A stretch of DNA of 64,000 nt, taken from positions 372,001 through 436,000 of the forward strand of contig QFPN01000004.1 in assembly GCA_003241695.1 (NCBI GenBank). Direction: 5' to 3'. Below the pieces are notes generated by a model. It was not told the origin of the DNA. It was given only the letters and a program-made list of their open reading frames with translations, and searched no databases. Source of the stretch: Ancylobacter novellus (lineage in GTDB: Bacteria; Pseudomonadota; Alphaproteobacteria; Rhizobiales; Methylopilaceae). Both the position numbers and the translations under genes were made by a program. Below are positions 25,515 through 33,429 of the stretch, piece by piece (within the stretch, counting starts at the first letter, position 1; every line of letters starts with the position of its first letter).

Positions 25515-26578
25515 CCCAGGATCTCGGCGACCGCCCGCTCGACGCGGGCGGAGGAGCCGGTCTCGTCGAGCGGATTGCGGCGCAGGCGATGGCGCAGCGC
25601 CGGGACCGCGATCCGCCGCAGATGCGCGTCGCCGACCGCCTTCGCGCCTTCGAGCGCCGCGAGCGCCCGCGCGGCGCGCATCAGGGTGAGCTCGCCGCGC
25701 AGGCCGTCGGCGCCGACCGCGACGCACAGGCCCGCCATCGTCTCGAGCGCCTCGTCGGGCACGTCGATCGCGTCCAGCCGGTTTCTCGCGCGCGAGACGC
25801 GGCGGCGGATCCGGGCGTCGGCCTCCTCCCAGGCGGCGCAGAAGCCGGCCCGGTCGCGCTCATAGGCGTCGCGGCGCTTCACCACCTCGACCCGCGAGGG
25901 CACGTCGACGGGCGTGCGCACCTCGACGCAGAGGCCGAAGCGGTCGAGCAGCTGCGGACGAAGCTCGCCCTCCTCCGGATTGCCGGAGCCGATCAGGACG
26001 AAGCGCGCCGGATGGCGCACCGACAGGCCCTCGCGCTCGACCACGTTCTCGCCCGAGGCCGCGACGTCGAGCAGCAGATCGACCAGATGGTCCTCCAGCA
26101 GGTTGACCTCGTCGATGTAGAGGAAGCCGCGATTGGCGCGGGCGAGCAGGCCCGGCTCGAACGCCTTCTCGCCGCGCGAGAGCGCCCGCTCGAGGTCGAG
26201 CGCGCCGACCACCCGGTCCTCGGTCGCGCCGAGCGGCAGGTCGACGACCGGCGCGCGGCGGGAGACGACGCCGGGCCGCCGGCCGGCTTCCGCGCAACAC
26301 GGGCAGGCCTGATCAAGGCTCGCCGGGTCGCAGCCGTAGACGCAGCCCGCGACCGCCTTCTGTTCGGGGAGCAGCGCCGCGAGCGCGCGCACCGCCGTCG
26401 ATTTTCCGGAGCCCCGGTCGCCGATCGCGAGCACGCCGCCGACCGTCGGGTCGATCGCGGCGATCAGCAGCGCGGTCTTCATCTCGTCCTGGCCGACGAT
26501 CGCCGAGAACGGATAGGGCCGGCGCGCGAGCGCGCCCGCCATGGCGGGCGCTGCGGAAACGTGCGGGCGGTCAAGCAT
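25511..26578 (-). CDS. bchI: Magnesium chelatase ATPase subunit I
   Basis: A 355-residue AAA+ ATPase with Walker A GDRGSGKST near residue 53, Walker B FLYIDEVNLL, and sensor-region GSGNPEEGELRPQLLDRFG. It has the cysteine-containing CVYGCDPASLDQACPCC insertion typical of BchI. It forms the motor ring with BchD. It is the first gene of this minus-strand run; a repeat-filled 284-base spacer separates it from ispH. Confidence 0.96.
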   Translation of the reverse strand: MLDRPHVSAAPAMAGALARRPYPFSAIVGQDEMKTALLIAAIDPTVGGVLAIGDRGSGKSTAVRALAALLPEQKAVAGCVYGCDPASLDQACPCCAEAGRRPGVVSRRAPVVDLPLGATEDRVVGALDLERALSRGEKAFEPGLLARANRGFLYIDEVNLLEDHLVDLLLDVAASGENVVEREGLSVRHPARFVLIGSGNPEEGELRPQLLDRFGLCVEVRTPVDVPSRVEVVKRRDAYERDRAGFCAAWEEADARIRRRVSRARNRLDAIDVPDEALETMAGLCVAVGADGLRGELTLMRAARALAALEGAKAVGDAHLRRIAVPALRHRLRRNPLDETGSSARVERAVAEILG

Positions 26579-26640
26579 GGGCGTCCCTTCCCCGCCTTCC
26601 GTTTGCGAGATCGCCGCCGAACGGCTGGAGGCGCTCTTCT

Positions 26641-26777
26641 CCCCTCCCCCCTGCGGGGAGGGGCCGGGGGTGGGGGTGGCTCCGGATAAGGCGCAGAAAG
26701 CGAAGCCGCTCTACGCCCACGTTCGAAGCCCTGTTCTGAGCCACCCCCACCCTCACCCTCCCCACAAGGGGGAGGGA
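26641..26777. repeat. Palindromic repeat, family B, copy 3
   Basis: Same terminal hairpins and inner arms as the copies at 17491 and 21341, filling most of the 284-base gap between ispH and bchI. No gene is supported in that gap; open frames across it are repeat-derived. Confidence 0.85.
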
Positions 26778-26862
26778 GCGGAGGCGTCGCGGACGCCGAT
26801 TTCCGCTCCCGCCTGACTGGAAGGGGAAGGACGGATCGACCGAGCGAGCGGCGCCGAAAAAC

Positions 26863-27933
26863 TCAAGCATGGGCGGGCTCCCGGCGGAAGCGCAGGTCCG
26901 GCGCGAGCCGCGGCGGCAGGCGGAACTGGACCGTCTCCTCCACGCCTTCGGCCGTCTCGACGGCGACGTCCCGCCAGGCGGCGAGGCGTGCGATCACGTC
27001 CTTGACCAGCCGCTCGGGCGCCGAGGCGCCGGCGGTCAGCCCGACCGCGTCGGCGGCGTCGAGCCAGGCGAGATCGATCTCGGCGGCCGAGCCGATCAGG
27101 TAGCTCGGCCGGCCGGCGCCTTCGCCGATCTCGCGCAGGCGGTTCGAGTTCGAAGAGTTCCGCGCGCCGACCACGAGGATGGCGTCGACCAGCGGCGCGA
27201 GCTCCAGCACCGCTGTCTGCCGGTTCTGGGTCGCGTAGCAGATGTCGCGCACGTCCGGCCCGACGATCATGGGGAAGCGGCGCTTCAGGGCCGCGATCAC
27301 CTCGCGGGTGTCGGACACCGACAGGGTGGTCTGGGTCACGAAAGCGACGCGGGTCGGATCCGGAACCTCGATGGTTTCGACCTCCGCGACGCGCGCGATC
27401 ACGTGCAGGCGGCCGTCGACGCGCCCCCTGGTGCCCTCGACCTCCGGATGACCCTCATGGCCGACGAGCACGACGTCGAAGCCGAGCGCGGCGTAGCGCG
27501 CCGCCTCCTTGTGGACGCGGCCGACCAGCGGGCAGATCGCGTCGATGACGTCGAGCCCGCGCGCGGCCGCGGCGGCCTCCACCGACCGCCCGACGCCGTG
27601 GGCGGAGAACACGGTCACGGCGCCGGCCGGGATCTCGTCGACCTCGTCGACGAAGACCGCGCCCTTGGCGCGCAGCGCCTCGACCACATGGGCGTTGTGC
27701 ACGATCTCGTGGCGCACATAGACCGGCGCGCCGTGGATCGCGATCGCGCGCTCGACGATCTCGATCGCCCGCACGACCCCCGCGCAGAAGCCGCGCGGCC
27801 GGGCGAGCACGATGCGGAGGGGGCGGAGGGCGGTTTCGAGCGATCCTCGGGACGCAGCCGCGACGGTTGCGCGCCCCCGCCTTTCCGGTCCGCGCGTCGG
27901 CGGAGCCGCGGACGATGTCGTCCTCTTTCTCAT
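26863..27933 (-). CDS. ispH: 4-hydroxy-3-methylbut-2-enyl diphosphate reductase
   Basis: A 356-residue IspH (LytB), the last MEP-pathway enzyme, giving IPP and DMAPP. The three 4Fe-4S cysteines are in RGFCAGVVRAIE, AICPLVGRVH and ICYATQNRQ, with the substrate-site SSNS in NSSNSNRL and histidines in FSAHGVG and VGHEGHPE. The start overlaps the hemA stop as ATGA and adds about 45 poorly conserved residues before the core; a later start is possible. It ends the long bch-puh-hemA run, giving this cluster both the first (dxs) and last MEP enzymes. Confidence 0.95.
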   Translation of the reverse strand: MRKRTTSSAAPPTRGPERRGRATVAAASRGSLETALRPLRIVLARPRGFCAGVVRAIEIVERAIAIHGAPVYVRHEIVHNAHVVEALRAKGAVFVDEVDEIPAGAVTVFSAHGVGRSVEAAAAARGLDVIDAICPLVGRVHKEAARYAALGFDVVLVGHEGHPEVEGTRGRVDGRLHVIARVAEVETIEVPDPTRVAFVTQTTLSVSDTREVIAALKRRFPMIVGPDVRDICYATQNRQTAVLELAPLVDAILVVGARNSSNSNRLREIGEGAGRPSYLIGSAAEIDLAWLDAADAVGLTAGASAPERLVKDVIARLAAWRDVAVETAEGVEETVQFRLPPRLAPDLRFRREPAHA

Positions 27934-29147
27934 TCCGCCGCCTCCCGTTCGGTCCCGACCTCGGCCCAGACGGCCGACAGCGCCGCGATCAGGTGGTCGA
28001 CGTCGGCGTCGGTGTGGAGCGGCGACGGGGTGATGCGGAGCCGCTCCGTGCCGCGCGGCACGGTCGGATAGTTGATCGGCTGGACGTAGACGCCGTGCTC
28101 GTTGAGCAGCCGGTCGGACAGGCGCTTGCAGACCACCGGGTCGCCGACCATCACCGGCACGATGTGGCTCGGATTGGCGAGATGCGGGATGCCGGCCCGG
28201 TCGAGCCGCCGCCGCACGCGCGCCACCCGGTCGCGCTGGCCGAGCCGCTCGCTCTGGCTTTCCTTCAGATGCCGGATCGAGGCCGTCGCCCCCGCCGCGA
28301 CCGAGGGCGGCAGCGCGGTGGTGAAGATGAAGCCCGAGGCGAAGGAGCGGATGAAGTCGATCGCCGGCTCCGAGCCCGCCACATAGCCGCCGACGACCCC
28401 GAAGGCCTTGCCGAGCGTTCCCTCGATGAAGGTGAGCCGGTGCATCAGCCCGCGCTCCTCGGCGACGCCGCCGCCGCGTTGGCCGTACATGCCGACCGCA
28501 TGGACCTCGTCGAGATAGGTCATCGCGCCGTGCCTGTCGGCGACGTCGCAGATCTCGGCGATCGGCGCGACGTCGCCGTCCATCGAATAGACGCTCTCGA
28601 AGGCGACCAGCTTCGGGACCGACGGGTCGGCCTCCGACAGCAGACGGTCGAGGTCCTCCGGGTCGTTGTGGGCGAAGACGCGCTTGGCTCCCCTGCCCTG
28701 CCTTATGCCGTCGATCATCGAGGCGTGGTTGAGTTCGTCGGAGAAGGTCACGCAGCCGGGGATCTGGCCGCCGAGCGTCGCGAGGCTCGCGAAGTTCGAC
28801 ACGAAGCCGGAGGTGAAGATCAGCGCCGCCTCCTTGCCGTGGAGGTCGGCGAGCTCGGCCTCGAGCATGACGTGGTCGTGGTTGGTGCCGGAGATGTTGC
28901 GCGTGCCGCCGGCCCCCGCCCCCGCCCGGTCGATCGCCTCGTGCATGGCGGCGAGCACGTCGGGGTGCTGGCCCATGCCGAGATAGTCGTTCGAGCACCA
29001 CACCGTCACCTCGCGCCGGCCGCGCTCGGTGTGGTGGATCGCCCGCGGGAACGAGCCCGCCTTGCGCTCGAGATCGGCGAAGACGCGGTAGCGGCCCTCG
29101 CGCCTCAGCCCGTCGAGCCGCTCGCGGAAGTACTGGTCGTAGGACAT
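27930..29147 (-). CDS. hemA: 5-aminolevulinate synthase
   Basis: A 405-residue PLP-dependent ALA synthase (glycine plus succinyl-CoA), first step of tetrapyrrole synthesis in alphaproteobacteria. It has CSNDYLGMGQHP, the glycine-rich AGAGGTRNISGT, DEVHAVGMYG with the cofactor Asp, and the PLP-binding Lys in EGTLGKAFG. The length is normal. It lies 12 bases after puhE and overlaps ispH. It may be a photosynthesis-dedicated copy, since many relatives carry two hemA genes. Confidence 0.97.
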   Translation of the reverse strand: MSYDQYFRERLDGLRREGRYRVFADLERKAGSFPRAIHHTERGRREVTVWCSNDYLGMGQHPDVLAAMHEAIDRAGAGAGGTRNISGTNHDHVMLEAELADLHGKEAALIFTSGFVSNFASLATLGGQIPGCVTFSDELNHASMIDGIRQGRGAKRVFAHNDPEDLDRLLSEADPSVPKLVAFESVYSMDGDVAPIAEICDVADRHGAMTYLDEVHAVGMYGQRGGGVAEERGLMHRLTFIEGTLGKAFGVVGGYVAGSEPAIDFIRSFASGFIFTTALPPSVAAGATASIRHLKESQSERLGQRDRVARVRRRLDRAGIPHLANPSHIVPVMVGDPVVCKRLSDRLLNEHGVYVQPINYPTVPRGTERLRITPSPLHTDADVDHLIAALSAVWAEVGTEREAAE

Positions 29148-29159
29148 CGTCTTCCCCCT

Positions 29160-29975
29160 TCAGGCTTCTGTCGCGCGAACGGCGCGGGTCCGCTTCGAGC
29201 GGCGGTTGTCGTTGACGGCCTCGGGGCCGAGCGCCCCGCGCCACAGCGCCCCGGAGTCCCAGGGCAGCGCGAGAAAGACGTGTTCGACCAGCGCGAGCGC
29301 GAGCAGCGTCGCGACCAGCGCCACGCCGACGATCTCGAAGTCGCTGGGCTCCTCGCCCGTCCCGAACAGCGCGATCCCGGCGAGCGCGGCCGCCGTGGCC
29401 GAGATCGTGAGCGCGAAGAACAGGCCGACGGGCCGGGTCCGGAAATGGCCCGCGAGATAAGCGAGGTGCTTCGGCAGGAAGCGCTCGCCGGGATTGGGCA
29501 CGCCGACGAAGATGTTGAGCTTGGCCGAGAGCCGCATGATCCAGAGCGTCATGAAGGCGCAGAAGCCGACATGGTTCTCGCCGCCGAGCGTCAGCGCCGC
29601 GACCGCGGCCGCCGAGGCGAGCAGCACGACCTCGTGGTGGATGACGCTCGCCGCGGCCGCCCGGAAGCGCGGCCAGCCGGTGAGCGCGGCGTCCGGGGCG
29701 TTGCGGTTCGGCCCCGTGACGCAGCCCGTGAGGAACAGCAGCTCGTTCCAGCCCCAGACCCCGATGGCGCAGGCGAAGGCGAGGAAGGCCGCGGACGGCG
29801 TCGCGCTGCGCGAGGCGAATCCGAGGCCGACGAGGCACGCGACGAGAAGAACGGTCGCGGCCGCGATGCTCCAGCCGAAGGCCTCCGGCCGGCCCCGGTC
29901 GAGCCGGATGATCGCGCCGGTGGCCGACCACCAGAGCAGGATCACGAACAGCACGGCGAGGATCGCGACGGTCAT
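29160..29975 (-). CDS. puhE: Photosynthetic complex assembly protein PuhE
   Basis: A 271-residue integral membrane protein with about seven hydrophobic segments, from the DUF3623/PuhE family. Motifs include VWGWNELLFLTGCVTGP, HHEVVLLA and LWIMRLSAKLNIFVGVPN. In Rhodobacter PuhE affects the level of bacteriochlorophyll and LH1-RC assembly. It sits between acsF (49 bases upstream) and hemA as in many relatives. A basic tail (RRSKRTRAVR) ends the protein. Confidence 0.9.
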   Translation of the reverse strand: MTVAILAVLFVILLWWSATGAIIRLDRGRPEAFGWSIAAATVLLVACLVGLGFASRSATPSAAFLAFACAIGVWGWNELLFLTGCVTGPNRNAPDAALTGWPRFRAAAASVIHHEVVLLASAAAVAALTLGGENHVGFCAFMTLWIMRLSAKLNIFVGVPNPGERFLPKHLAYLAGHFRTRPVGLFFALTISATAAALAGIALFGTGEEPSDFEIVGVALVATLLALALVEHVFLALPWDSGALWRGALGPEAVNDNRRSKRTRAVRATEA

Positions 29976-30024
29976 GGGAGACGCGCCCGACCATTAGGAG
30001 AAGCCAACTGCGCGCCCATCGCGC

Positions 30025-31110
30025 TCACCAGACCGGCGCGAGGCGTGGGGACGCGGGGACGTCGTTCGGGATCGTGCGGACCGCATAGAGCCGCAGGAAG
30101 ATCAGGCCCGCGGCGGCGCCGAGCCCCGCCGCCTTCAGCCGACCGACGACGCCGCCCTGCTTCTTCGCCGCCGCGATGCCGTCGGAGATCCGGCACATGC
30201 GCTCGAAGCCCGCCTTGAAGGCCGGATGGTCGAGGTCGAGCGTGAAGGGGAAGACCTGTTTCGAGATCTCGGAGGTGAGGTTCAGGACCTTCGTGTCGTA
30301 CCAGGTCGGGTCGACCCCGAGCGCCTTGTGGAAGGCGGGGCGCGCGTGGTCGCGAACGTACATCGTGGCGTAGACCGCGAGCAGGAAGAAGCGGATCCAG
30401 AGCTTGTTGACGAAGCTTTGGGTCAGCTTCGGGTCCGAGCGCATGATGATCGCGAAGGCTTCGCCGTGGCGGAACTCGTCGTTGCACCAGCGCTCGAACC
30501 ACTTGAAGATCGGGTGGAAGCGCTTGTCCGGGTTCCGCTCGAGGTGGCGGTAGATCGTGATGTAGCGGGCGTAGCCGATCTTCTCGCTGAGATAGGTGGC
30601 GTAGAAGATGAACTTCGGCTTGAAGAAGGTGTACTTCTTGGCCCGCGCCAGGAAGCCGAGGTTCACGCCGATCCCCATGTCCTTGAGCGCTTCGTTGATG
30701 AAGCCGGCGTGGCGGCTCTCGTCGCGCGTCATGAAGCCGAACAGCTCGCGCACGTCCGGGTTCTGGATGCGCTTCTTGATCTCGGCGTAGAGCACGCAGC
30801 CGGAGAACTCGGCGGTGAGCGAGGAGACGAGGAAGTCCTTGAACTCGGCCTGCAGCTCCGGCGGCAGGGCCTCGAGCGAGAACTCGTCGAACTCCGGCGT
30901 CTTGTGGAAGTGCTCCTTGTTCTCGTCGCGGCGCATCTCGGCGACGATCTGGTCCCATTCGGCGCGCACCGCCGAGACGTCGATCTTGTCCATCGCCGCA
31001 TGGTCGGTGGTGTAGAAGCGCGGGGAGAGCACGGTCTCCTCCATGGCCCCGACGGTGCTTTCGTTGGGGCTCAGGCCGCCCTGCGGCACGCCGCCCTCGA
31101 TCGCGATCAT
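30025..31110 (-). CDS. acsF: Aerobic Mg-protoporphyrin IX monomethyl ester cyclase
   Basis: A 361-residue diiron oxidative cyclase that forms ring E using O2. The diiron ligands lie in TAEFSGCVLYAEI, FMTRDESRHAGF and WCNDEFRHGEAFA, within a helical-bundle fold; LSEKIGYARYITIYRHLE is also typical. The start overlaps the stop of orf116 as ATGA. As no oxygen-independent bchE is visible, ring E formation here appears to depend on oxygen. Confidence 0.97.
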   Translation of the reverse strand: MIAIEGGVPQGGLSPNESTVGAMEETVLSPRFYTTDHAAMDKIDVSAVRAEWDQIVAEMRRDENKEHFHKTPEFDEFSLEALPPELQAEFKDFLVSSLTAEFSGCVLYAEIKKRIQNPDVRELFGFMTRDESRHAGFINEALKDMGIGVNLGFLARAKKYTFFKPKFIFYATYLSEKIGYARYITIYRHLERNPDKRFHPIFKWFERWCNDEFRHGEAFAIIMRSDPKLTQSFVNKLWIRFFLLAVYATMYVRDHARPAFHKALGVDPTWYDTKVLNLTSEISKQVFPFTLDLDHPAFKAGFERMCRISDGIAAAKKQGGVVGRLKAAGLGAAAGLIFLRLYAVRTIPNDVPASPRLAPVW

Positions 31111-31457
31111 GACGCGCTCCTTTCGTCGAAACCGACTTCGTAGAGGTCCGTGAGCTCGAGATAGGCGGCGACCGGGGTCCAGATCCGGCCCCAGAGGCCC
31201 GCCTGCACCACCGTGGCGCGGCAGCGGCGCACGACGCGGCCGCCAAAATTGGGCGTCGGCGGCGGGTCCTTGACCGTGACCTCGTCGCCGGGTCCGACCT
31301 CGTAGCCGTCGAGGAAGACGTAGGCGTGGAGCGACTCGGTCGTGTGCTCGACGTCGACGGTGCAGTCGACCTCGAAGCGCCGGCGGAACAGCGGTTTCGC
31401 GGCGATCGGCCTCTCGGCCGCCTGACGCTTCCGCGCATGGGTCGCGGCGACGATCAT
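31107..31457 (-). CDS. Conserved photosynthesis-cluster protein of unknown function (orf116)
   Basis: A 116-residue soluble protein coupled at both ends (ATGA with puhC upstream and with acsF downstream). It has a basic N-terminus and a beta-rich middle (HAYVFLDGYEVGPGDEVTVKD), then WGRIWTPVAAYLELTDLYEVGF at the C-terminus in part. I recognise it only as the small ORF often found between puhC and acsF in alphaproteobacterial clusters. Coupling to acsF makes a role with the cyclase or puh assembly plausible. It is not obviously the known cyclase partner BciE/Ycf54. Confidence 0.8.
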   Translation of the reverse strand: MIVAATHARKRQAAERPIAAKPLFRRRFEVDCTVDVEHTTESLHAYVFLDGYEVGPGDEVTVKDPPPTPNFGGRVVRRCRATVVQAGLWGRIWTPVAAYLELTDLYEVGFDERSAS

Positions 31458-31918
31458 CGGGCGCCCTCCTTCTGTTCGAGCAGCCGGGCGAAGGCCCCGG
31501 CGTTGCCGTAGCCGAAGGAGTCGAGGAACACCTTCTGGCCGGTCATCAGGTCGGTGAGGGTGAGGCGTCCGTCCTCGCGGCGGGCGAGCTCGTAGGGCGC
31601 GTCGACGGGCGCGCCCAACTGCTTGCGGCCGTAGGAGAGGCCGTTCAGCGCGCCCCAGACGAAGCCGTCCTCGACGCCTGGCTCGGTGACGCGCAGCAGC
31701 CGGCCGGTCTCGGCGTCGATCACGCGCGCCTTGCCGACCCCGGCGTCGAGAATGGTGAGCAGCCGGCTCTCCACGGTCGGGCTCTCCTCCATCCGGAAGG
31801 CGCCCACATTCGCCGCGCCGCCGGCGAACGCCGCCGCGAGCGCAGCCGCCGCCAGGACGCCCGCGCCGATCAGGAAGCCGCGGGGCGGGCTGAAGTCGTC
31901 GGCGGGGACCGTGGCCAT
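31454..31918 (-). CDS. puhC: Photosynthetic complex assembly protein PuhC
   Basis: A 154-residue protein with one N-terminal membrane anchor (FLIGAGVLAAAALAAAFAGG) and a periplasmic beta-rich domain ending in LDSFGYGNAGAFARLLEQ. PuhC supports LH1 and RC-core assembly in Rhodobacter capsulatus. The start is 13 bases after puhB and the stop overlaps orf116. Size and the characteristic FGYGN motif near the C-terminus support the call. Confidence 0.9.
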   Translation of the reverse strand: MATVPADDFSPPRGFLIGAGVLAAAALAAAFAGGAANVGAFRMEESPTVESRLLTILDAGVGKARVIDAETGRLLRVTEPGVEDGFVWGALNGLSYGRKQLGAPVDAPYELARREDGRLTLTDLMTGQKVFLDSFGYGNAGAFARLLEQKEGAR

Positions 31919-31931
31919 CGTCGTCGCCTCC

Positions 31932-32588
31932 TCAGCTCGCCAGCGCCGCGGGCCGCGGCGACGGCTGCGGCCGAAGCTCGGGCGTCGCGGCGGCCGCGGG
32001 CGGCGCGACCCTGGCCGCGGCGCCGTTCAGAAGCGCGTCGGCGAGCGCGGAGGCGGCGCGTTCGGGATCGGCCAGCGCGCGGAGCGTCGGCTCGGGGGCC
32101 TTGAGCCGCCACGGCCGGGCGTGCGGCCAGAGCGTGAGATAGGCGATCCGGGCGTTCGGCCCGAGGCCGAGCGTCAGGTCGCCGGTCCCGTCGCCGAAGA
32201 GCTTCAGGTCGGCGCTCTCGACGGTCTTGAGCGGCAGGTTCAGCGTCGCGGTGAGCGCGACCCCGATTGACATCACCACCCGCCGGTCGGTGATCGTGTA
32301 GACCGAGCAGCGCGCGGTCGCCCAGGCGAGGACGCCGAGGGCCGCGAGCGCCGCGGCCGCGATCGGCAGCAGCGACAGCGCCCGGACGGCCGCCGCGTCC
32401 GCTCCGCCGTCGGCGTAGCCCGAGGCCGCCCGCCAGGCCGCGAAGGCCGCGAAATAGAGCGCGACCTCGCGGCAGCGGAACGCGCGCAGCGCGAGCGCCC
32501 GCCAGTTCGGCGAGCCCTGCCAGAGGATGCGCTCGCCGGCCGGCAGCGGGCCGGGCAGCCCGTGAGGCCGTCCCTCGCCCGCGCTCAC
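31932..32588 (-). CDS. puhB: Photosynthetic complex assembly protein PuhB
   Basis: A 218-residue membrane protein with PH-like content: an LPAGERILWQGSPNWRAL start region, two to three hydrophobic helices, and YTITDRRVVMSIGVALTATL in part, typical of PuhB and related bPH2 proteins. It is a reaction-centre assembly factor in Rhodobacter. The GTG start forms GTGA with the puhA stop and gives normal length. A Pro/Ala-rich tail of about 25 residues is extra. Confidence 0.92.
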   Translation of the reverse strand: MSAGEGRPHGLPGPLPAGERILWQGSPNWRALALRAFRCREVALYFAAFAAWRAASGYADGGADAAAVRALSLLPIAAAALAALGVLAWATARCSVYTITDRRVVMSIGVALTATLNLPLKTVESADLKLFGDGTGDLTLGLGPNARIAYLTLWPHARPWRLKAPEPTLRALADPERAASALADALLNGAAARVAPPAAAATPELRPQPSPRPAALAS

Positions 32589-33364
32589 AGCAGCGGCTCC
32601 GCGCGGCCCGGATGGGCGTAGAGCAGGCCGGCGCCGTAATAGGCGCAGATCTTGTCCTCCTCGAGCAGCGTGACCTGATCCGGGGTTTTGGTCCGGGGCA
32701 CGCCCGGGAAGTTGTCGGCGTAGAGCGCGCTCACCCGGATCATGCCGCGCCGTCCGTCGATCTTGGCGAAGGTCGAGGGCAGCAGCACCCGGTCGCCGCG
32801 CGGCAGCTCCACCTCGAAATAGCGCGTCATGTATTCGGACCGGTCGACCCAGACGTCCGAGACCACGCCCGCCGCCTCCTTGTCGCCGCCGATCACCGGC
32901 CAGCCGCGCGGATCGGGATCGCCCGGCGCGACGTAGTAGTCGGGCGCGGCCCTGAGGGGCACGATCTTCGGCTCGCCTTCGACGGTGAGGTCCGGAACGT
33001 CCGCGCGCTCGACCCAGGCGCCCGGCCCGACGCCCGCCGCCATCGGATCGCCGACCGGCGCGTAGGGCGCGCCCGAGAAGCCGGCGGTCGGCGCCATCGC
33101 GAGATCGGCCCGCTCGACCTTGCCGCTCGGCAGCGACACCGTGCCGTGGCCGGCGTGGAGCAGATAGGTCTTCGGCGCGGGAACGAAGGGGAAGCCCTCG
33201 ATCCGCACGCCGCGGCCGACCGGATGGTCCTCGACCAGCGGGTAGCCTTCGCGCTTGTTCTCGCGATGCAGGTAGTAGATCAGCCCCGCGAAGAACGCCC
33301 AGAACAGGTACAGCGAGACCAATGCGAGATCGATGTGCGGGGTGACTGCGAGGTAGGAGTACAT
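32585..33364 (-). CDS. puhA: Reaction centre H subunit
   Basis: A 259-residue H subunit with a single N-terminal membrane helix (LALVSLYLFWAFFAGLIYYL) and a cytoplasmic PRC-barrel domain. Typical motifs are NKREGYPLVEDHP, PKTYLLHAGHGTV and the C-terminal ICAYYGAGLLYAHPGR. It caps the L/M core and shapes the QB proton pathway. The start follows a GGGAGA ribosome site, 65 bases after lhaA, a gap that contains a short 5-bp hairpin near 33390-33410. Confidence 0.97.
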   Translation of the reverse strand: MYSYLAVTPHIDLALVSLYLFWAFFAGLIYYLHRENKREGYPLVEDHPVGRGVRIEGFPFVPAPKTYLLHAGHGTVSLPSGKVERADLAMAPTAGFSGAPYAPVGDPMAAGVGPGAWVERADVPDLTVEGEPKIVPLRAAPDYYVAPGDPDPRGWPVIGGDKEAAGVVSDVWVDRSEYMTRYFEVELPRGDRVLLPSTFAKIDGRRGMIRVSALYADNFPGVPRTKTPDQVTLLEEDKICAYYGAGLLYAHPGRAEPLL

Positions 33365-33429
33365 GGCGTTTCTCCCGTTCGGGACCGCCGCGTTTTCCGC
33401 GGAGGCCCGGTCGTTCCGGTTGCTGCGGC

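Noticed and set aside
26571..26870. A 99-codon minus-strand frame between ispH and bchI
   Set aside because: Most of it is the family B palindrome; the predicted protein is Arg/Pro/Gly-rich with no conserved part.
26863..29994. A 1043-codon frame across puhE, hemA and ispH
   Set aside because: Only the last 356 codons are IspH. The rest is out-of-frame antisense-like sequence over hemA and puhE, which are certain in another frame.
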